A DNA stretch of 26,873 nucleotides from Bacteroidaceae bacterium (GTDB lineage: Bacteria; Bacteroidota; Bacteroidia; Bacteroidales; Bacteroidaceae), in NCBI GenBank assembly GCA_017619585.1, contig JAFZSA010000017.1:1-26873 (forward strand), read 5' to 3'. The notes under the pieces are model-generated. The model worked only from the letters and a program-made list of their open reading frames with translations. It had not been told where the DNA came from and did no database searches. This document shows, one piece after another, positions 17,507 through 25,477 of the stretch. Numbering within the stretch: the first letter of the stretch is position 1; each line of letters begins with the position of its first letter. The translations under genes were made by a program, and so were the position numbers.

Positions 17507-18376
17507 CTATAATCTGAAGAACTTTTGCAGGGATTCTGCAGAAACGCCTCTACGCTTGGCATAATCCCGTAGCTGATCTTCCCCTACCTTACCTACGGAG
17601 AAATGGCATGTAGCAGGATGCGAGAACATAAAACCACAGGTACTTGCATGTGGTATCATGGCTCCGTTCTCTGTCAACTTAATGCCCAGAGAAGAGAAAT
17701 CCAACAAGTCAGAAAGAATAAAGCAGACACTCTGATCAGGCAACGACGGGTAACCTATGGCAGGACGCTTCCCCTGATATTTCTCAGCAAACAGTTCATC
17801 CAGGGTAAGATTCTCGTCAGGAGCATAGCCCCACCATTCACGTCTTGTCTGCAGATGCCCTACTTCTGCCGTAGCCTCAGCCAGACGGTCGGCAATCAGG
17901 GCCTCTTCTAACCTGTCGGTAGGAACAGAAGAAGATACCGTGCTGGCAAAAACACCAATCTTATCAGGAATACCAGAAGATAACGGACGGACAAAATCAG
18001 CCAGACAAAGACAGGGCTTTCCCTCCTCTGGATGCTGCTGACGCAGGAAAGGAATATGCTGACCGGATTCTGCAAGCACAATATCCTCGTCCACCGAGTT
18101 AGCCTCCATCAGTCGTACACTGAAAACCGTATGATAGCCAGCCTCGTCCCACTGACGCAGAATCTGCTGAGCCTCGTCATAGAGTTTCATCGCCTGCTCG
18201 GCCCGTTGTCTCTCCTCCTCGGGGAAGGCTTGCAGCCAGTTCTGCCTGCACGCCACACACCCATGAACGCTGGCAATACTGCTGTAACGGGCAGGAAATC
18301 CCCAAGCATGAAAGAAATAAAGCCAGTTAATGTAACTGGCAGCCTCGTGAATCGTATAATGACGGGTATATATCAT
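17507..18376 (-). CDS. Free-standing vitamin B12-dependent methionine synthase activation-domain protein
   Basis: The 289 residues correspond end to end to the C-terminal reactivation domain of MetH, which binds S-adenosylmethionine and remethylates oxidised cob(II)alamin. Matching landmarks are YFFHAWGFPARYSSI (20-34), CLADFVRP with the SAM-contacting Asp127, WWGYAPDENL (181-190), RPAIGYPSLPD with Arg204, Gly208 and Tyr209, and LTENGAMIPHASTCGFMFSHP (234-254), ending in DQLRDYAKRRGVS. No homocysteine, folate or cobalamin domain is present. It probably serves a separate MetH chain elsewhere in the genome. Its start overlaps the plsC stop by 4 nt (18373-18376). It converges on pyrC with a 45-nt gap. 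Confidence 0.88.
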   Translation of the reverse strand: MIYTRHYTIHEAASYINWLYFFHAWGFPARYSSIASVHGCVACRQNWLQAFPEEERQRAEQAMKLYDEAQQILRQWDEAGYHTVFSVRLMEANSVDEDIVLAESGQHIPFLRQQHPEEGKPCLCLADFVRPLSSGIPDKIGVFASTVSSSVPTDRLEEALIADRLAEATAEVGHLQTRREWWGYAPDENLTLDELFAEKYQGKRPAIGYPSLPDQSVCFILSDLLDFSSLGIKLTENGAMIPHASTCGFMFSHPATCHFSVGKVGEDQLRDYAKRRGVSAESLQKFFRL

Positions 18377-19128
18377 TGGTCAGGATTTTCCACAAAGCCT
18401 TGATAATTCTGTGGCAGAGAAGACATGATAGCCTGATAGCTCTCTTGCATAACATCCTTTATCTCGTCCACATCCTGAGGCTTAGGCTGGATAGGCTCAT
18501 GGACGACAAGTCGCAAAGGATGCCATGTGACAAAACTGACGCCCTTCTGGCGAGACAGGACATCAAACGAACCGTCAATGGTTACAGGCACAACGGGCAG
18601 TTGCAACTGATGGGCCATTTGGAAAGCTCCCCTACGGAACTTGCCCATGTGTCCGGTAAAGGTACGGGCACCTTCCGGGAAAACCACCAGGCTGATACCG
18701 CCACGCAACACCTTACGTCCCTGTTCGCAAGTGGCGTTAATGGCTTTGGGACCACTCTTGTCAACCATAACGTGACCGGCTCTCTCGCATGCCTTGCCTA
18801 CCAAGGGGATATTACGCAGGGACTTCTTCATCATCCATCTGAAATTCCTTCCCAGAAAACCATATACCAGAAAGATATCATATGCTCCCTGATGATTGCA
18901 CACAAAGACGTAAGACTGGTGCTTGCTCAGATGTTCCCTACCCTCTACCCTTATAGGAAGCAGGCAAACCCAGCACATCAGACGACTCCAAACCATAGGA
19001 GGATAGTAGCCGACCCATGAGGGACAGATGGGACTGAACAAGATAACTGTTACTGCGCAAAGAATGGTTGCAATCAAAAGGATAGGAGCTGCTATAAGCA
19101 ATTGGTAAATCCAATATAAGTATTTCAT
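18373..19128 (-). CDS. plsC: 1-acyl-sn-glycerol-3-phosphate acyltransferase
   Basis: PlsC acylates lysophosphatidic acid to phosphatidic acid at the inner membrane. The 251-residue protein starts with one long hydrophobic stretch (about 5-31). It then has the catalytic HX4D motif NHQGAYD (His79, Asp84), the glycerol-phosphate-binding FPEGART (150-156) and the block VVPVTIDGS. It sits between the lipoprotein gene (30-nt gap) and the MetH-activation gene (4-nt overlap), so it is probably the middle of a three-gene unit. It may act on other lysolipids. Confidence 0.92.
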   Translation of the reverse strand: MKYLYWIYQLLIAAPILLIATILCAVTVILFSPICPSWVGYYPPMVWSRLMCWVCLLPIRVEGREHLSKHQSYVFVCNHQGAYDIFLVYGFLGRNFRWMMKKSLRNIPLVGKACERAGHVMVDKSGPKAINATCEQGRKVLRGGISLVVFPEGARTFTGHMGKFRRGAFQMAHQLQLPVVPVTIDGSFDVLSRQKGVSFVTWHPLRLVVHEPIQPKPQDVDEIKDVMQESYQAIMSSLPQNYQGFVENPDQ

Positions 19129-19158
19129 GTCAGGAAATCTCTTATTATCCGATTCAAT

Positions 19159-19857
19159 TTAATACTGACGTAACTTCTCCATATTACTTTCAGCTACCCT
19201 GATGTATTCCTTTACGTAAGGATTATTCTTGAAATAAGGAGGTGCCTGAGAGATAATCTCCTCAATTTGCGGATTCATGATAGGATATGGAAAGCTATTA
19301 GTCATTATCATAAACACACCCGGACCAAGTACATTATTATAATTGGCACGGATAAAACGTGTTATCAGTTTATCATTCTCTATTTCTAATTCGCGAGCCT
19401 GCTCGGCCAATTCTTCATGGATCTGATCCTCATCAATACCATCCATTATCATCCGCAACTGCTTTGTCGGCAGCTCAGCCATACGGGCATCAATCTGTGA
19501 CTTCTTCTTAATAAAACTGGAAAGACTGTCATTCAACGGGGTTCCGGTGGCACTTTGCATATTCTCGTCAATATTGACACTTACATCACCACCTTCCAGA
19601 ACAACAGGCATTACGCTACTGTTATCCAGAAAGACACTTGCCATCATCACAGAATCCATGATTCCGCGGAACTTGAACTTTCCGTGAACCACTTTAGAGG
19701 AGTCTATGGCACACATGTCACTATCCTTGAACACCCTCAAATATAGCATTCTGCCCTCCAATCCTTCCACATTGGATGTACCAGAAACAAGATACTGCTC
19801 TGAGCACGAGGCCAGCATAACAGCCCCCAAGATTAAAGAGGAAAACAACTTCTTCAT
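19159..19857 (-). CDS. DUF4369-like lipoprotein
   Basis: This is a lipoprotein of unknown function. I start it at MKKLFSSLILGAVMLASC (ATG 19855-19857), which gives a signal peptide with the lipobox LASC at residues 15-18 (Cys18); the 12-codon upstream extension would begin upstream of the -7 box at 19881-19888. The next part (about 22-105) resembles the DUF4369 beta domain found at the N-terminus of Bacteroidetes thioredoxin-like proteins: YLVSGTSNVEGLEGRMLYL and FKFRGIMDS. The helical C-terminal part has no CxxC thioredoxin domain. It is likely exported and anchored to the inner or outer membrane. The DUF4369 match is by memory of the family. Confidence 0.72.
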   Translation of the reverse strand: MKKLFSSLILGAVMLASCSEQYLVSGTSNVEGLEGRMLYLRVFKDSDMCAIDSSKVVHGKFKFRGIMDSVMMASVFLDNSSVMPVVLEGGDVSVNIDENMQSATGTPLNDSLSSFIKKKSQIDARMAELPTKQLRMIMDGIDEDQIHEELAEQARELEIENDKLITRFIRANYNNVLGPGVFMIMTNSFPYPIMNPQIEEIISQAPPYFKNNPYVKEYIRVAESNMEKLRQY

Positions 19858-19880
19858 ATTATGCCATTCAATCTTTAACA

Positions 19881-19888
19881 CAAAGTTA
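19881..19888 (-). promoter_or_regulatory. -7 box for the lipoprotein-plsC unit
   Basis: TAACTTTG on the minus strand fits TAnnTTTG and lies 23 nt before the lipoprotein ATG at 19857. It overlaps the alternative longer reading frame, which favours the shorter start. No -33 TTTG is found at 19 nt. Confidence 0.55.
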
Positions 19889-19926
19889 GGCAAAAACCAT
19901 GGAATTTGGCGAAATTTTAGTACTTA

Positions 19927-20304
19927 TTAAGACTTTTTTGCCTTTTGTAATGCACTGGGGATACGCCATGCGGTATATAATTCCAGTACGCATCCTATTG
20001 CCAAGGCAACTACCCATTCATTCCTTCGGGCAAAACCATACTGATAAACCTGCATGCTCATACACATCACCGTACCTATAAACATCAGGCAGGCAAATAA
20101 CTGCTGGCGACGCAGCCTGATTACATTCAGGTCATTACCCTCGTAAACGGCACGCAGCTGCATCAGGCAGAAGAGCATGGCGCCAATACCATATATATAT
20201 AAGGAAATCTCAGCACTGAAAATATGAACGGCAACACCCAAAAGCATCAGGACAGCTCCCACACGGAAAAGCAGATTCTCCAGAAAAGTCAGCTCGCGTA
20301 CCAT
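19927..20304 (-). CDS. Small membrane protein of unknown function
   Basis: I do not recognise a named family. The 125-residue product has four hydrophobic stretches at about 9-28, 33-49, 68-88 and 94-112. A basic segment (LNVIRLRRQQ) between the second and third gives an arrangement like a four-helix inner-membrane protein. A Lys-rich tail ends it (QKAKKS). It starts 5 nt after the stop of the FtsB/DivIC-like gene and is therefore co-transcribed with it. A link to envelope or division is suggested only by this position. Confidence 0.75.
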   Translation of the reverse strand: MVRELTFLENLLFRVGAVLMLLGVAVHIFSAEISLYIYGIGAMLFCLMQLRAVYEGNDLNVIRLRRQQLFACLMFIGTVMCMSMQVYQYGFARRNEWVVALAIGCVLELYTAWRIPSALQKAKKS

Positions 20305-20309
20305 GAAGC

Positions 20310-20657
20310 CTATTCGTTTGTAGAGCCGGCATCATCCAACTCCGTGTCATTATTATCCTCAGCGTCTCTTATCACAAAGATATCCTCGCCCGGGCGCTTC
20401 ATAAAATATCTCTCACGTGCCATCTTCTCTATTGCCTTGGGATTCTGGTCCATCTCACGCAGACAGCGGTCTGCTTCCTCATACTGAGCCTTGTACATTT
20501 CTATCTCACTCCTCAACTGACTCATTTTGTTACGGCGGTCAAAACGATGCATGAAACTATTATCGTCTATAAAGCCCACAATAAGAACAATAAAGAAGAA
20601 AACCACCATATATTTATGACGGCATATATATAGAAAGACAGAATTTAATCGGCTCAT
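20310..20657 (-). CDS. FtsB/DivIC-like septum formation protein
   Basis: This small bitopic membrane protein matches the layout of FtsB/DivIC, which bridges FtsL and FtsQ/DivIB in the divisome. A short cytoplasmic basic N-terminus is followed by one membrane helix at about 15-31 (KYMVVFFFIVLIVGFID). A periplasmic coiled coil spans about 42-68. The family segment KAIEKMARERYFMKRPGEDIF precedes an acidic tail. The length of 115 residues is typical. It diverges from dnaX across a 101-nt promoter region. FtsL-like proteins are the main alternative, but the ERYFMKRPGE block favours FtsB/DivIC. Confidence 0.88.
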   Translation of the reverse strand: MSRLNSVFLYICRHKYMVVFFFIVLIVGFIDDNSFMHRFDRRNKMSQLRSEIEMYKAQYEEADRCLREMDQNPKAIEKMARERYFMKRPGEDIFVIRDAEDNNDTELDDAGSTNE

Positions 20658-20680
20658 AATGTGTTGGCGCTAATTTTGAG

Positions 20681-20688
20681 CAAAGGTA
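20681..20688 (-). promoter_or_regulatory. -7 box for the ftsB/divIC-like gene
   Basis: TACCTTTG on the minus strand fits TAnnTTTG and lies 23 nt before the start at 20657. The matching dnaX box is at 20733-20740 on the other strand, so the two promoters sit back to back. Confidence 0.55.
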
Positions 20689-20732
20689 GAAAAAAATATG
20701 GTCACTTATAACAAGAAGCCACTTTTTTTTCA

Positions 20733-20740
20733 TATTTTTG
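20733..20740 (+). promoter_or_regulatory. -7 box for dnaX
   Basis: TATTTTTG fits TAnnTTTG and ends 18 nt before the ATG at 20759, implying a leader of only about 12 nt. It also contains the TTG at 20738 that could be misread as an earlier dnaX start. Confidence 0.6.
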
Positions 20741-20758
20741 CACAAAACTACAAACAGA

Positions 20759-22513
20759 ATGGAAGAATATATTGTATCTGCACGAAAATACAGACCACTG
20801 AATTTTGATGCAGTAGTCGGACAACGTGCGCTCACCGCAACACTCAAGAATGCCATCGCTACAGGAAAGTTGGCACACGCCTATTTGTTCTGCGGTCCAA
20901 GGGGCGTCGGAAAGACCACCTGTGCCCGTATCTTTGCCAAAGCCATCAACTGCCTTTCGCCAAAGGAAGGAGGCGATGCTTGCGGCACATGCGAGAGTTG
21001 CGTAGCCTTCGACCAGCAGCGTTCCATGAACATTCACGAGCTGGATGCTGCCAGCAACAACTCAGTAGAGGATATCCGTGAGCTGACAAAGCAGGTGCAG
21101 ATTCCTCCACAGATAGGTAAATACAAGGTATTCATCATCGACGAGGTTCATATGCTTAGTGCCTCTGCCTTCAATGCCTTCCTGAAGACACTGGAGGAAC
21201 CGCCTTCGTATGTTATCTTTATTCTGGCCACAACAGAGAAGCACAAGATACTTCCCACCATTCTGAGCCGCTGTCAGGTTTACGACTTCCAGCGCATGAC
21301 CACACAGCTGACTGTTGATCACCTGATGTATGTTGCACAGAAGGAAGGATACACGGCAGAGCCAGAAGCTCTTAGCCTGATAGCCGAGAAGGCAGACGGT
21401 GGTATGCGTGATGCCCTGAGCATCTTCGACCAGATGGTCAGCTTTACCGGTGGGAACATCACCTACGAACAGGTTGCCAAGAACCTGAATGTGCTCAGCA
21501 CGGAATACTACTTCCAACTGGTTGACTTCTTCCTGGCAGGCAATGTACAATCCTGTCTGATGTTGCTGAACGAGATTCTCAACAAAGGTTTCGATGGCGG
21601 CAACTTCATCAACGGTCTGGCCTCTCACCTGCGTAACCTGTTGGTAAGCCAGGATGCCGTAACACTGCCTCTGTTGGAGATGAGCGATAAGATGCGCAGC
21701 AAATATCAGGAACAGGCCCAGAAATGCAAGCCCAAGTTCCTTTACCAGGCCATCAAGCTCTGCAACGACTGCGACCAGAGCTACCGCACCAGTAGAAACA
21801 AGCGCCTACAGGTTGAGATCTGTCTCATTCAGGCAGCTCAACTGACAGAAGAGGATGTGCCTGGCGCGGGGCGTTGCCCTGCCAAGATCTTAAAACCCAT
21901 TTTCACTAAACAGGCTGCAAAGTCTCAGACAGCGGCCTGTACTCCTGTTGCTGCAACCCAACCGGCAACAACCCCGAGTGTATCTGCCCCTGCACCCGCT
22001 GCCCCAAAAACACCCGCTGCCCCAAAAGCCAAAGCTGCTGACAGCAAAGTCATCCTCCGAAAGGTCAGCTTCAAGCATTTCGGTAATAACACTACAGAAG
22101 AGGCTGAAGTCAACAAGCAGGAAACCCAAGCAGAGCAGATAGAATTAAAGAAGCCCCTTGAGGAACTCGCCCTGATGGAAGGCTGGCATAAATACTTGAA
22201 TAGCCTTCCACGCGAACAGATGGCTATAGCACAACGAATCCGAATGCTACAGCCTAAGATTACAGGGCCGTCGTCTGTAGAGGTTACCGTTAACAATCCT
22301 CAGATTATCAACGAGCTGAACGACTTAAAGGCAGAGATGGAGGCTTTCCTTCGGAAGAATCTGCAGAACAGCGAGATAAGCCTTTCCTTCCATCTTTCCA
22401 AGCAAGAAGCCGTACAGCGCAACTATAGCAAGCAGGAGTACCTTCTCGAAATGGAGAAGATGAACCCCATGCTTACCACCTTTATCAAGGAATTTGAATT
22501 GGAATTCGACTAA
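20759..22513 (+). CDS. dnaX: DNA polymerase III subunits gamma and tau
   Basis: DnaX is the motor of the clamp loader that places the beta clamp on DNA and, as tau, couples polymerase to helicase. From the ATG at 20759 it has 584 residues. Walker A is GPRGVGKT (46-53). The zinc module has Cys65, Cys75, Cys78 and Cys81. Walker B is DEVH (128-131), followed by [16 protein letters not shown] and the SRC motif in [11 protein letters not shown] Pro/Ala/Lys-rich linker (about 385-425) precedes a tau-like C-terminal domain. Two CCCAAAA heptamers in the linker (22003-22009, 22021-22027) could allow -1 frameshifting to a gamma-like form. The stop overlaps the convergent queF stop by 4 nt. Confidence 0.95.
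   Translation: MEEYIVSARKYRPLNFDAVVGQRALTATLKNAIATGKLAHAYLFCGPRGVGKTTCARIFAKAINCLSPKEGGDACGTCESCVAFDQQRSMNIHELDAASNNSVEDIRELTKQVQIPPQIGKYKVFIIDEVHMLSASAFNAFLKTLEEPPSYVIFILATTEKHKILPTILSRCQVYDFQRMTTQLTVDHLMYVAQKEGYTAEPEALSLIAEKADGGMRDALSIFDQMVSFTGGNITYEQVAKNLNVLSTEYYFQLVDFFLAGNVQSCLMLLNEILNKGFDGGNFINGLASHLRNLLVSQDAVTLPLLEMSDKMRSKYQEQAQKCKPKFLYQAIKLCNDCDQSYRTSRNKRLQVEICLIQAAQLTEEDVPGAGRCPAKILKPIFTKQAAKSQTAACTPVAATQPATTPSVSAPAPAAPKTPAAPKAKAADSKVILRKVSFKHFGNNTTEEAEVNKQETQAEQIELKKPLEELALMEGWHKYLNSLPREQMAIAQRIRMLQPKITGPSSVEVTVNNPQIINELNDLKAEMEAFLRKNLQNSEISLSFHLSKQEAVQRNYSKQEYLLEMEKMNPMLTTFIKEFELEFD
22003..22041 (+). other. Possible -1 frameshift signal in dnaX
   Basis: Two in-frame X-XXY-YYZ heptamers, C-CCA-AAA, occur at 22003-22009 and 22021-22027. 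A -1 slip at either leads to a TGA at 22039-22041, giving a protein of roughly 427 residues. That is close to E. coli gamma (431), which arises by programmed frameshifting in the same linker. A short GCTG/CAGC hairpin follows (22034-22045). C-CCA-AAA is a weaker heptamer than E. coli's A-AAA-AAG, so this is tentative. Confidence 0.3.
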
Positions 22514-22971
22514 AGGTCGTGATGCAGCAGACGGTAATCTGCCATCTCTGCATATTTGGTTCCTGGACGCCCATAATTGGCATACGGATAAATGCTTATT
22601 CCACCACGTGGAGTAAAGATTCCCGTCACCTCTATATACTTAGGGTCCATTAGCTTTATCAGGTCTTTCATGATCTTGTTGACACAGTCCTCATGGAAGT
22701 CGCCATGATTCCTGAAGCTGAAGAGGTAAAGCTTTAGGCTCTTACTCTCAACCATCTTCATATCAGGCAGATAGCTGATTCTAATTTCCGCAAAGTCAGG
22801 CTGTCCGGTAATAGGACAAAGACTGGTAAACTCCGGGCAGTTGAAACGTACCCAATAGTCATTCTCGGGGTGTTTGTTCTGGAAAGACTCCAGCACCTCA
22901 GGTGCATAATCGCTCTTATATTCCGTCTTGCGACCCAAAGCCGTCAGACCCTCATTTTCTCTGTTGCTCAT
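22510..22971 (-). CDS. queF: NADPH-dependent 7-cyano-7-deazaguanine (preQ0) reductase
   Basis: QueF reduces the nitrile preQ0 to the amine preQ1, the only biological nitrile reduction known. This is the short, unimodular type (153 residues). The catalytic Cys52 and Asp59 are in [13 protein letters not shown]. The QueF NADPH motif is seen as [16 protein letters not shown] (75-90), followed by FHEDC. The tail GRPGTKY is typical. It is the last gene of yhhQ-queC-queF and overlaps queC by 20 nt. Its product is the ligand of the riboswitch at the head of the operon, implying feedback control. Confidence 0.96.
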   Translation of the reverse strand: MSNRENEGLTALGRKTEYKSDYAPEVLESFQNKHPENDYWVRFNCPEFTSLCPITGQPDFAEIRISYLPDMKMVESKSLKLYLFSFRNHGDFHEDCVNKIMKDLIKLMDPKYIEVTGIFTPRGGISIYPYANYGRPGTKYAEMADYRLLHHDL

Positions 22972-23611
22972 ATTTCTCTAAACCTTTTCTTCTTAACTGA
23001 CAGGCGGGACAATGGCCGCACCCGTCGCCCTGAATGCCATTGTAGCATGTCAGGGTCTTATACCTTATAATATCCATAACACCCAACTCGTCAGACAACT
23101 GCCACGTCTGGGCCTTGTCGAGCCACATCAACGGGGTATGAATCCTGAACTGCTCATCTATAGCCAGGTTCAGAGTCACATTCAGACTCTTGATGAAGCT
23201 GTCCCTGCAATCGGGGTATCCGCTGAAATCCGTCTGGCTGACACCTGTCACCAGATCATGGATGCCATGTTCGCGGGCATAGACGGCAGCTATCGAGAGG
23301 AAGAACATGTTACGGCCCGGCACAAAGGTAGAGGGAAGACTGTCGGCAGGCTTCTCCTCTTCTATCTGCAGGGATGTATCCGTAAGACTGCAGCCGGTGC
23401 TGAGCTTGGATACAAAGGAAACATCCATACTGGTCCATTCCACCCCAGCCTCTTTTGCCAGTTCACGGGCCAGATCCACCTCCTTTACGTGTTTCTGTCC
23501 ATAGATGAAACTCAGGGCCACAACTCTCTTGAAGTTTTTTTTAGCCCAGTACAGACAGGTAGTGCTATCCTGTCCGCCTGAGAAGACTACCAAAGCAGAT
23601 TCGCCCATCAT
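22952..23611 (-). CDS. queC: 7-cyano-7-deazaguanine synthase
   Basis: QueC converts carboxy-deazaguanine to preQ0 with ammonia and ATP. The 219-residue protein has the PP-loop ATPase motif SGGQDST (11-17), the segment [11 protein letters not shown] and a C-terminal zinc cluster with four Cys ([16 protein letters not shown]). The operon start at 23611 overlaps the yhhQ stop (ATGA, 23608-23611). A second ATG directly follows, so the true start may be one codon later. QueD and QueE, needed upstream in the pathway, are not in the window. Confidence 0.96.
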   Translation of the reverse strand: MMGESALVVFSGGQDSTTCLYWAKKNFKRVVALSFIYGQKHVKEVDLARELAKEAGVEWTSMDVSFVSKLSTGCSLTDTSLQIEEEKPADSLPSTFVPGRNMFFLSIAAVYAREHGIHDLVTGVSQTDFSGYPDCRDSFIKSLNVTLNLAIDEQFRIHTPLMWLDKAQTWQLSDELGVMDIIRYKTLTCYNGIQGDGCGHCPACQLRRKGLEKYEQQRK

Positions 23612-24297
23612 AGCTGGAAGATGTTTAAGGGGTTATAAGAGATGTCATTGTCATAGACATCCGTTGCCTCACGACGCTTCACCCACCTTACCACACGTAT
23701 GGTCAGAGGCAGGGCAATGATTTCATACAAGGTCTTGGTAATGACCTGCAGAAGCATCAGTTTGGCTAATTCCGGAACAGGAATCAGGCCGCCAAAGGCA
23801 AAGGGGAAGAAAATCAGGCTGTCAACGCCCTCACCCCAGAGTGTACTCACTACGGCACGCTTAGAGAAATGACGCCCCTCGTTAGTCATCTTCATCTTAC
23901 TCATCACATAGGCATTCACCAGACTGCCCAGCAGGAAAGCCGTGAACGAGGCAAAGGTGATTCTGGGAGACAGACCGAAGACAAAGTTGAAGTGCTCCTC
24001 GTGCTCAGCCCAGAAGTCGGCAGCAGGCAGTATCACAGCCAACTGGCCCAGTGCCACCACCAGGAAGTTCATCAGGAACGCCATCCATATAACGAATCTG
24101 GCCTTTCTATAGCCCCACACCTCGGCAATACAGTCGTTCAGAATGTAAGAGATGGGGAAGCACAGGACGCCTGCCGTCATAGTGAAACTTCCAAACTGTA
24201 AAATCTTTGCTTCAAGCAGATTACTTGCAATAAGGCAAGTACAGAACAGTATCCCCATGTACATGAAGGATGCTGACACGGTTTTGTTTTGTATCAT
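23608..24297 (-). CDS. yhhQ: Queuosine precursor transporter (YhhQ/QPTR family)
   Basis: This inner-membrane protein belongs to the family that salvages preQ0, preQ1 or queuine. The 229 residues fit about six membrane helices. Family landmarks are the polar motif in [14 protein letters not shown] (about 54-67) and [18 protein letters not shown] (about 150-167). It is first in an overlapping operon with queC and queF, which strengthens the substrate call. Its ATG lies 4 nt after the 3' strand of the riboswitch pseudoknot, so ligand binding would block translation initiation. Which precursor it carries cannot be told from sequence. Confidence 0.93.
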   Translation of the reverse strand: MIQNKTVSASFMYMGILFCTCLIASNLLEAKILQFGSFTMTAGVLCFPISYILNDCIAEVWGYRKARFVIWMAFLMNFLVVALGQLAVILPAADFWAEHEEHFNFVFGLSPRITFASFTAFLLGSLVNAYVMSKMKMTNEGRHFSKRAVVSTLWGEGVDSLIFFPFAFGGLIPVPELAKLMLLQVITKTLYEIIALPLTIRVVRWVKRREATDVYDNDISYNPLNIFQL

Positions 24298-24301
24298 AAA
24301 T

Positions 24302-24340
24302 CTTGTTTTGTTTTAAAAGAGGTTACCAAGCACTCTTTGT
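24302..24340 (-). promoter_or_regulatory. preQ1 class I riboswitch upstream of yhhQ-queC-queF
   Basis: On the minus strand the leader forms stem P1, AAAGAG (24333-24338) with CUCUUU (24316-24321), closing the loop UGCUUGGUAAC. The loop bases CUUG (24327-24330) pair with CAAG (24302-24305), across the A-rich linker UAAAACAAAA, giving an H-type pseudoknot. The loop end GUAACC and the tail AACAAAACAAG are the same as I recall in the preQ1-I aptamer of Thermoanaerobacter tengcongensis. The C at 24322 corresponds to the base that pairs with preQ1. Only 4 nt (AUUU) separate the pseudoknot from the yhhQ AUG, indicating translational control. Confidence 0.82.
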
Positions 24341-24358
24341 TAATAATAATATTCTGCG

Positions 24359-24445
24359 CGGAGAGACAGGGATTCGAACCCTGGGTACCCGTAAGAGTAC
24401 GCCGCATTTCGAGTGCGGTCCATTCGACCACTCTGGCATCTCTCC
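24359..24445 (-). tRNA. tRNA-Ser(CGA)
   Basis: The 87-nt class II tRNA reads UCG codons. The acceptor stem GGAGAGA pairs with UCUCUCC, with discriminator G. The anticodon stem CCGCA/UGCGG holds the loop CUCGAAA (anticodon CGA). There is a long variable arm (GUACUC...GGGUAC region) and the T arm CAGGGUUCGAAUCCCUG. The 3' CCA is not encoded (next bases CGC). It is followed 18 nt later on the same strand by the preQ1 riboswitch, with no terminator seen between. Confidence 0.96.
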
Positions 24446-24462
24446 ATTTCCAAATGCGGCTG

Positions 24463-24493
24463 CAAAATTATAGCTTTTACATCAAATAGCAAA
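24463..24493 (-). promoter_or_regulatory. Promoter of tRNA-Ser, possibly also of the queuosine operon
   Basis: On the minus strand, TTTG (24490-24493) is followed after exactly 19 nt by TAATTTTG (24463-24470). This matches TTTG-N19-TAnnTTTG. The -7 box ends 17 nt before the tRNA 5' end. It is the only good promoter match upstream of yhhQ. Confidence 0.72.
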
Positions 24494-24522
24494 GAAATAA
24501 AGAAGAAAATACCGCGATTTGC

Positions 24523-25446
24523 CTATATAAAGAACAGGCTTGCGCCTATCACCGCAATAACGGCTCCCAGGAATTCCTGCAGTGTCACTTTGGTTCCGAA
24601 GATAAGGTATGAGGGCCACAGGATAAGAACGGGCGTCAGCGCCATAAGCGTCTGTGCAACGCCTGCATGGGTCAGGTTAACAGCCATCAGGCTGAGGCTG
24701 ACACCAAAGAAGGGACCCAGCAGAATGGCACCCATCGCAGCGGCAGAACCTTTGCCGTCCTTCCATGCTATGGACATTGCCGACACCTTTCTGGAGGATA
24801 TCAGGACAAGGCCGAATCCCAGCAGACCCATCGTAGCGCGAATCATAGTACCGCTGAAAGGCATCAGATCTATGACAGAAGTTTCCGAGAGAGGCACAAC
24901 AGCCGTATAGGCCTGCATACCCAGCTTGCTCAGCACCAGTCCTGTGCCCTGCCCCAGTCCGGCTCCTGTTGCCAGCAGGACACCACGCAGCGGCAGCTTG
25001 ATCCGTCTCTTTCCTGTATCGGACTTTCCTAAGATAGAAATTGATATTCCAGTCAAGGTAACAACCATGCCCAGCAATGCCAGCCAGGTCATCCTCTCGC
25101 CCATCAGTGCCCATGCCGTAATAGCGGCAAAAGGACTGGCAAGCGTCATAAACAGCTGCGTATATTTACTGCCCATTGCCACATAGGCATTAAACAGGCA
25201 ATAGTCCCCGAACACAAAACCCATAAAACCACTGGCAAGGAACCAGCCCCAAACCTGAGGGGTGGTAAAGCGCGGAAAAGGCTGACCACAGAACGCCCAT
25301 AGCAAAGCACCCAGCAAGACTATGGTTATTATCATTCGCCAGACATTCAGGACCAGTGTGCCCATCCTTTTACTGGCAATCTCGGCAAAGATGGCCGTAA
25401 AGGTCCACATAAGGGCCACTATAAGGGATATAAATTCTCCAGACAC
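24523..25446 (-). CDS. EamA/DMT-family membrane transporter
   Basis: This is an inner-membrane drug/metabolite transporter superfamily protein of unknown substrate. The 307 residues contain about ten hydrophobic segments in two EamA repeats (about 1-140 and 155-307). GEFISLIVALMWTFTAIFAEIA is the first helix and LMGERMTWLALLGMVVTLTGI ends repeat one. The matching end of repeat two is FGTKVTLQEFLGAVIAVIGA. The start is a GTG at 25444-25446. No ATG lies in frame upstream before a stop, and the next ATG (codon 13) would cut the first helix. The repeat element at 25478-25557 lies directly upstream. Confidence 0.87.
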   Translation of the reverse strand: MSGEFISLIVALMWTFTAIFAEIASKRMGTLVLNVWRMIITIVLLGALLWAFCGQPFPRFTTPQVWGWFLASGFMGFVFGDYCLFNAYVAMGSKYTQLFMTLASPFAAITAWALMGERMTWLALLGMVVTLTGISISILGKSDTGKRRIKLPLRGVLLATGAGLGQGTGLVLSKLGMQAYTAVVPLSETSVIDLMPFSGTMIRATMGLLGFGLVLISSRKVSAMSIAWKDGKGSAAAMGAILLGPFFGVSLSLMAVNLTHAGVAQTLMALTPVLILWPSYLIFGTKVTLQEFLGAVIAVIGASLFFI

Positions 25447-25477
25447 GTAATCTACAATTTTTATTAGGTCTAATTTC

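Noticed and set aside
19129..19158. Cobalamin or SAM riboswitch for the MetH-activation operon
   Set aside because: The gap before plsC is only 30 nt and the leader of the lipoprotein gene is about 20 nt; neither can hold such an aptamer.
20738..20758. Upstream TTG start for dnaX
   Set aside because: The TTG is part of the -7 promoter box TATTTTTG, so it would not be transcribed; the ATG at 20759 begins the conserved [13 protein letters not shown].
24289..24489. Plus-strand reading frame across the tRNA-Ser region
   Set aside because: Its peptide (RQGFEPWVPV...) is the usual false product of translating the complement of a tRNA; the tRNA and the riboswitch explain the DNA.
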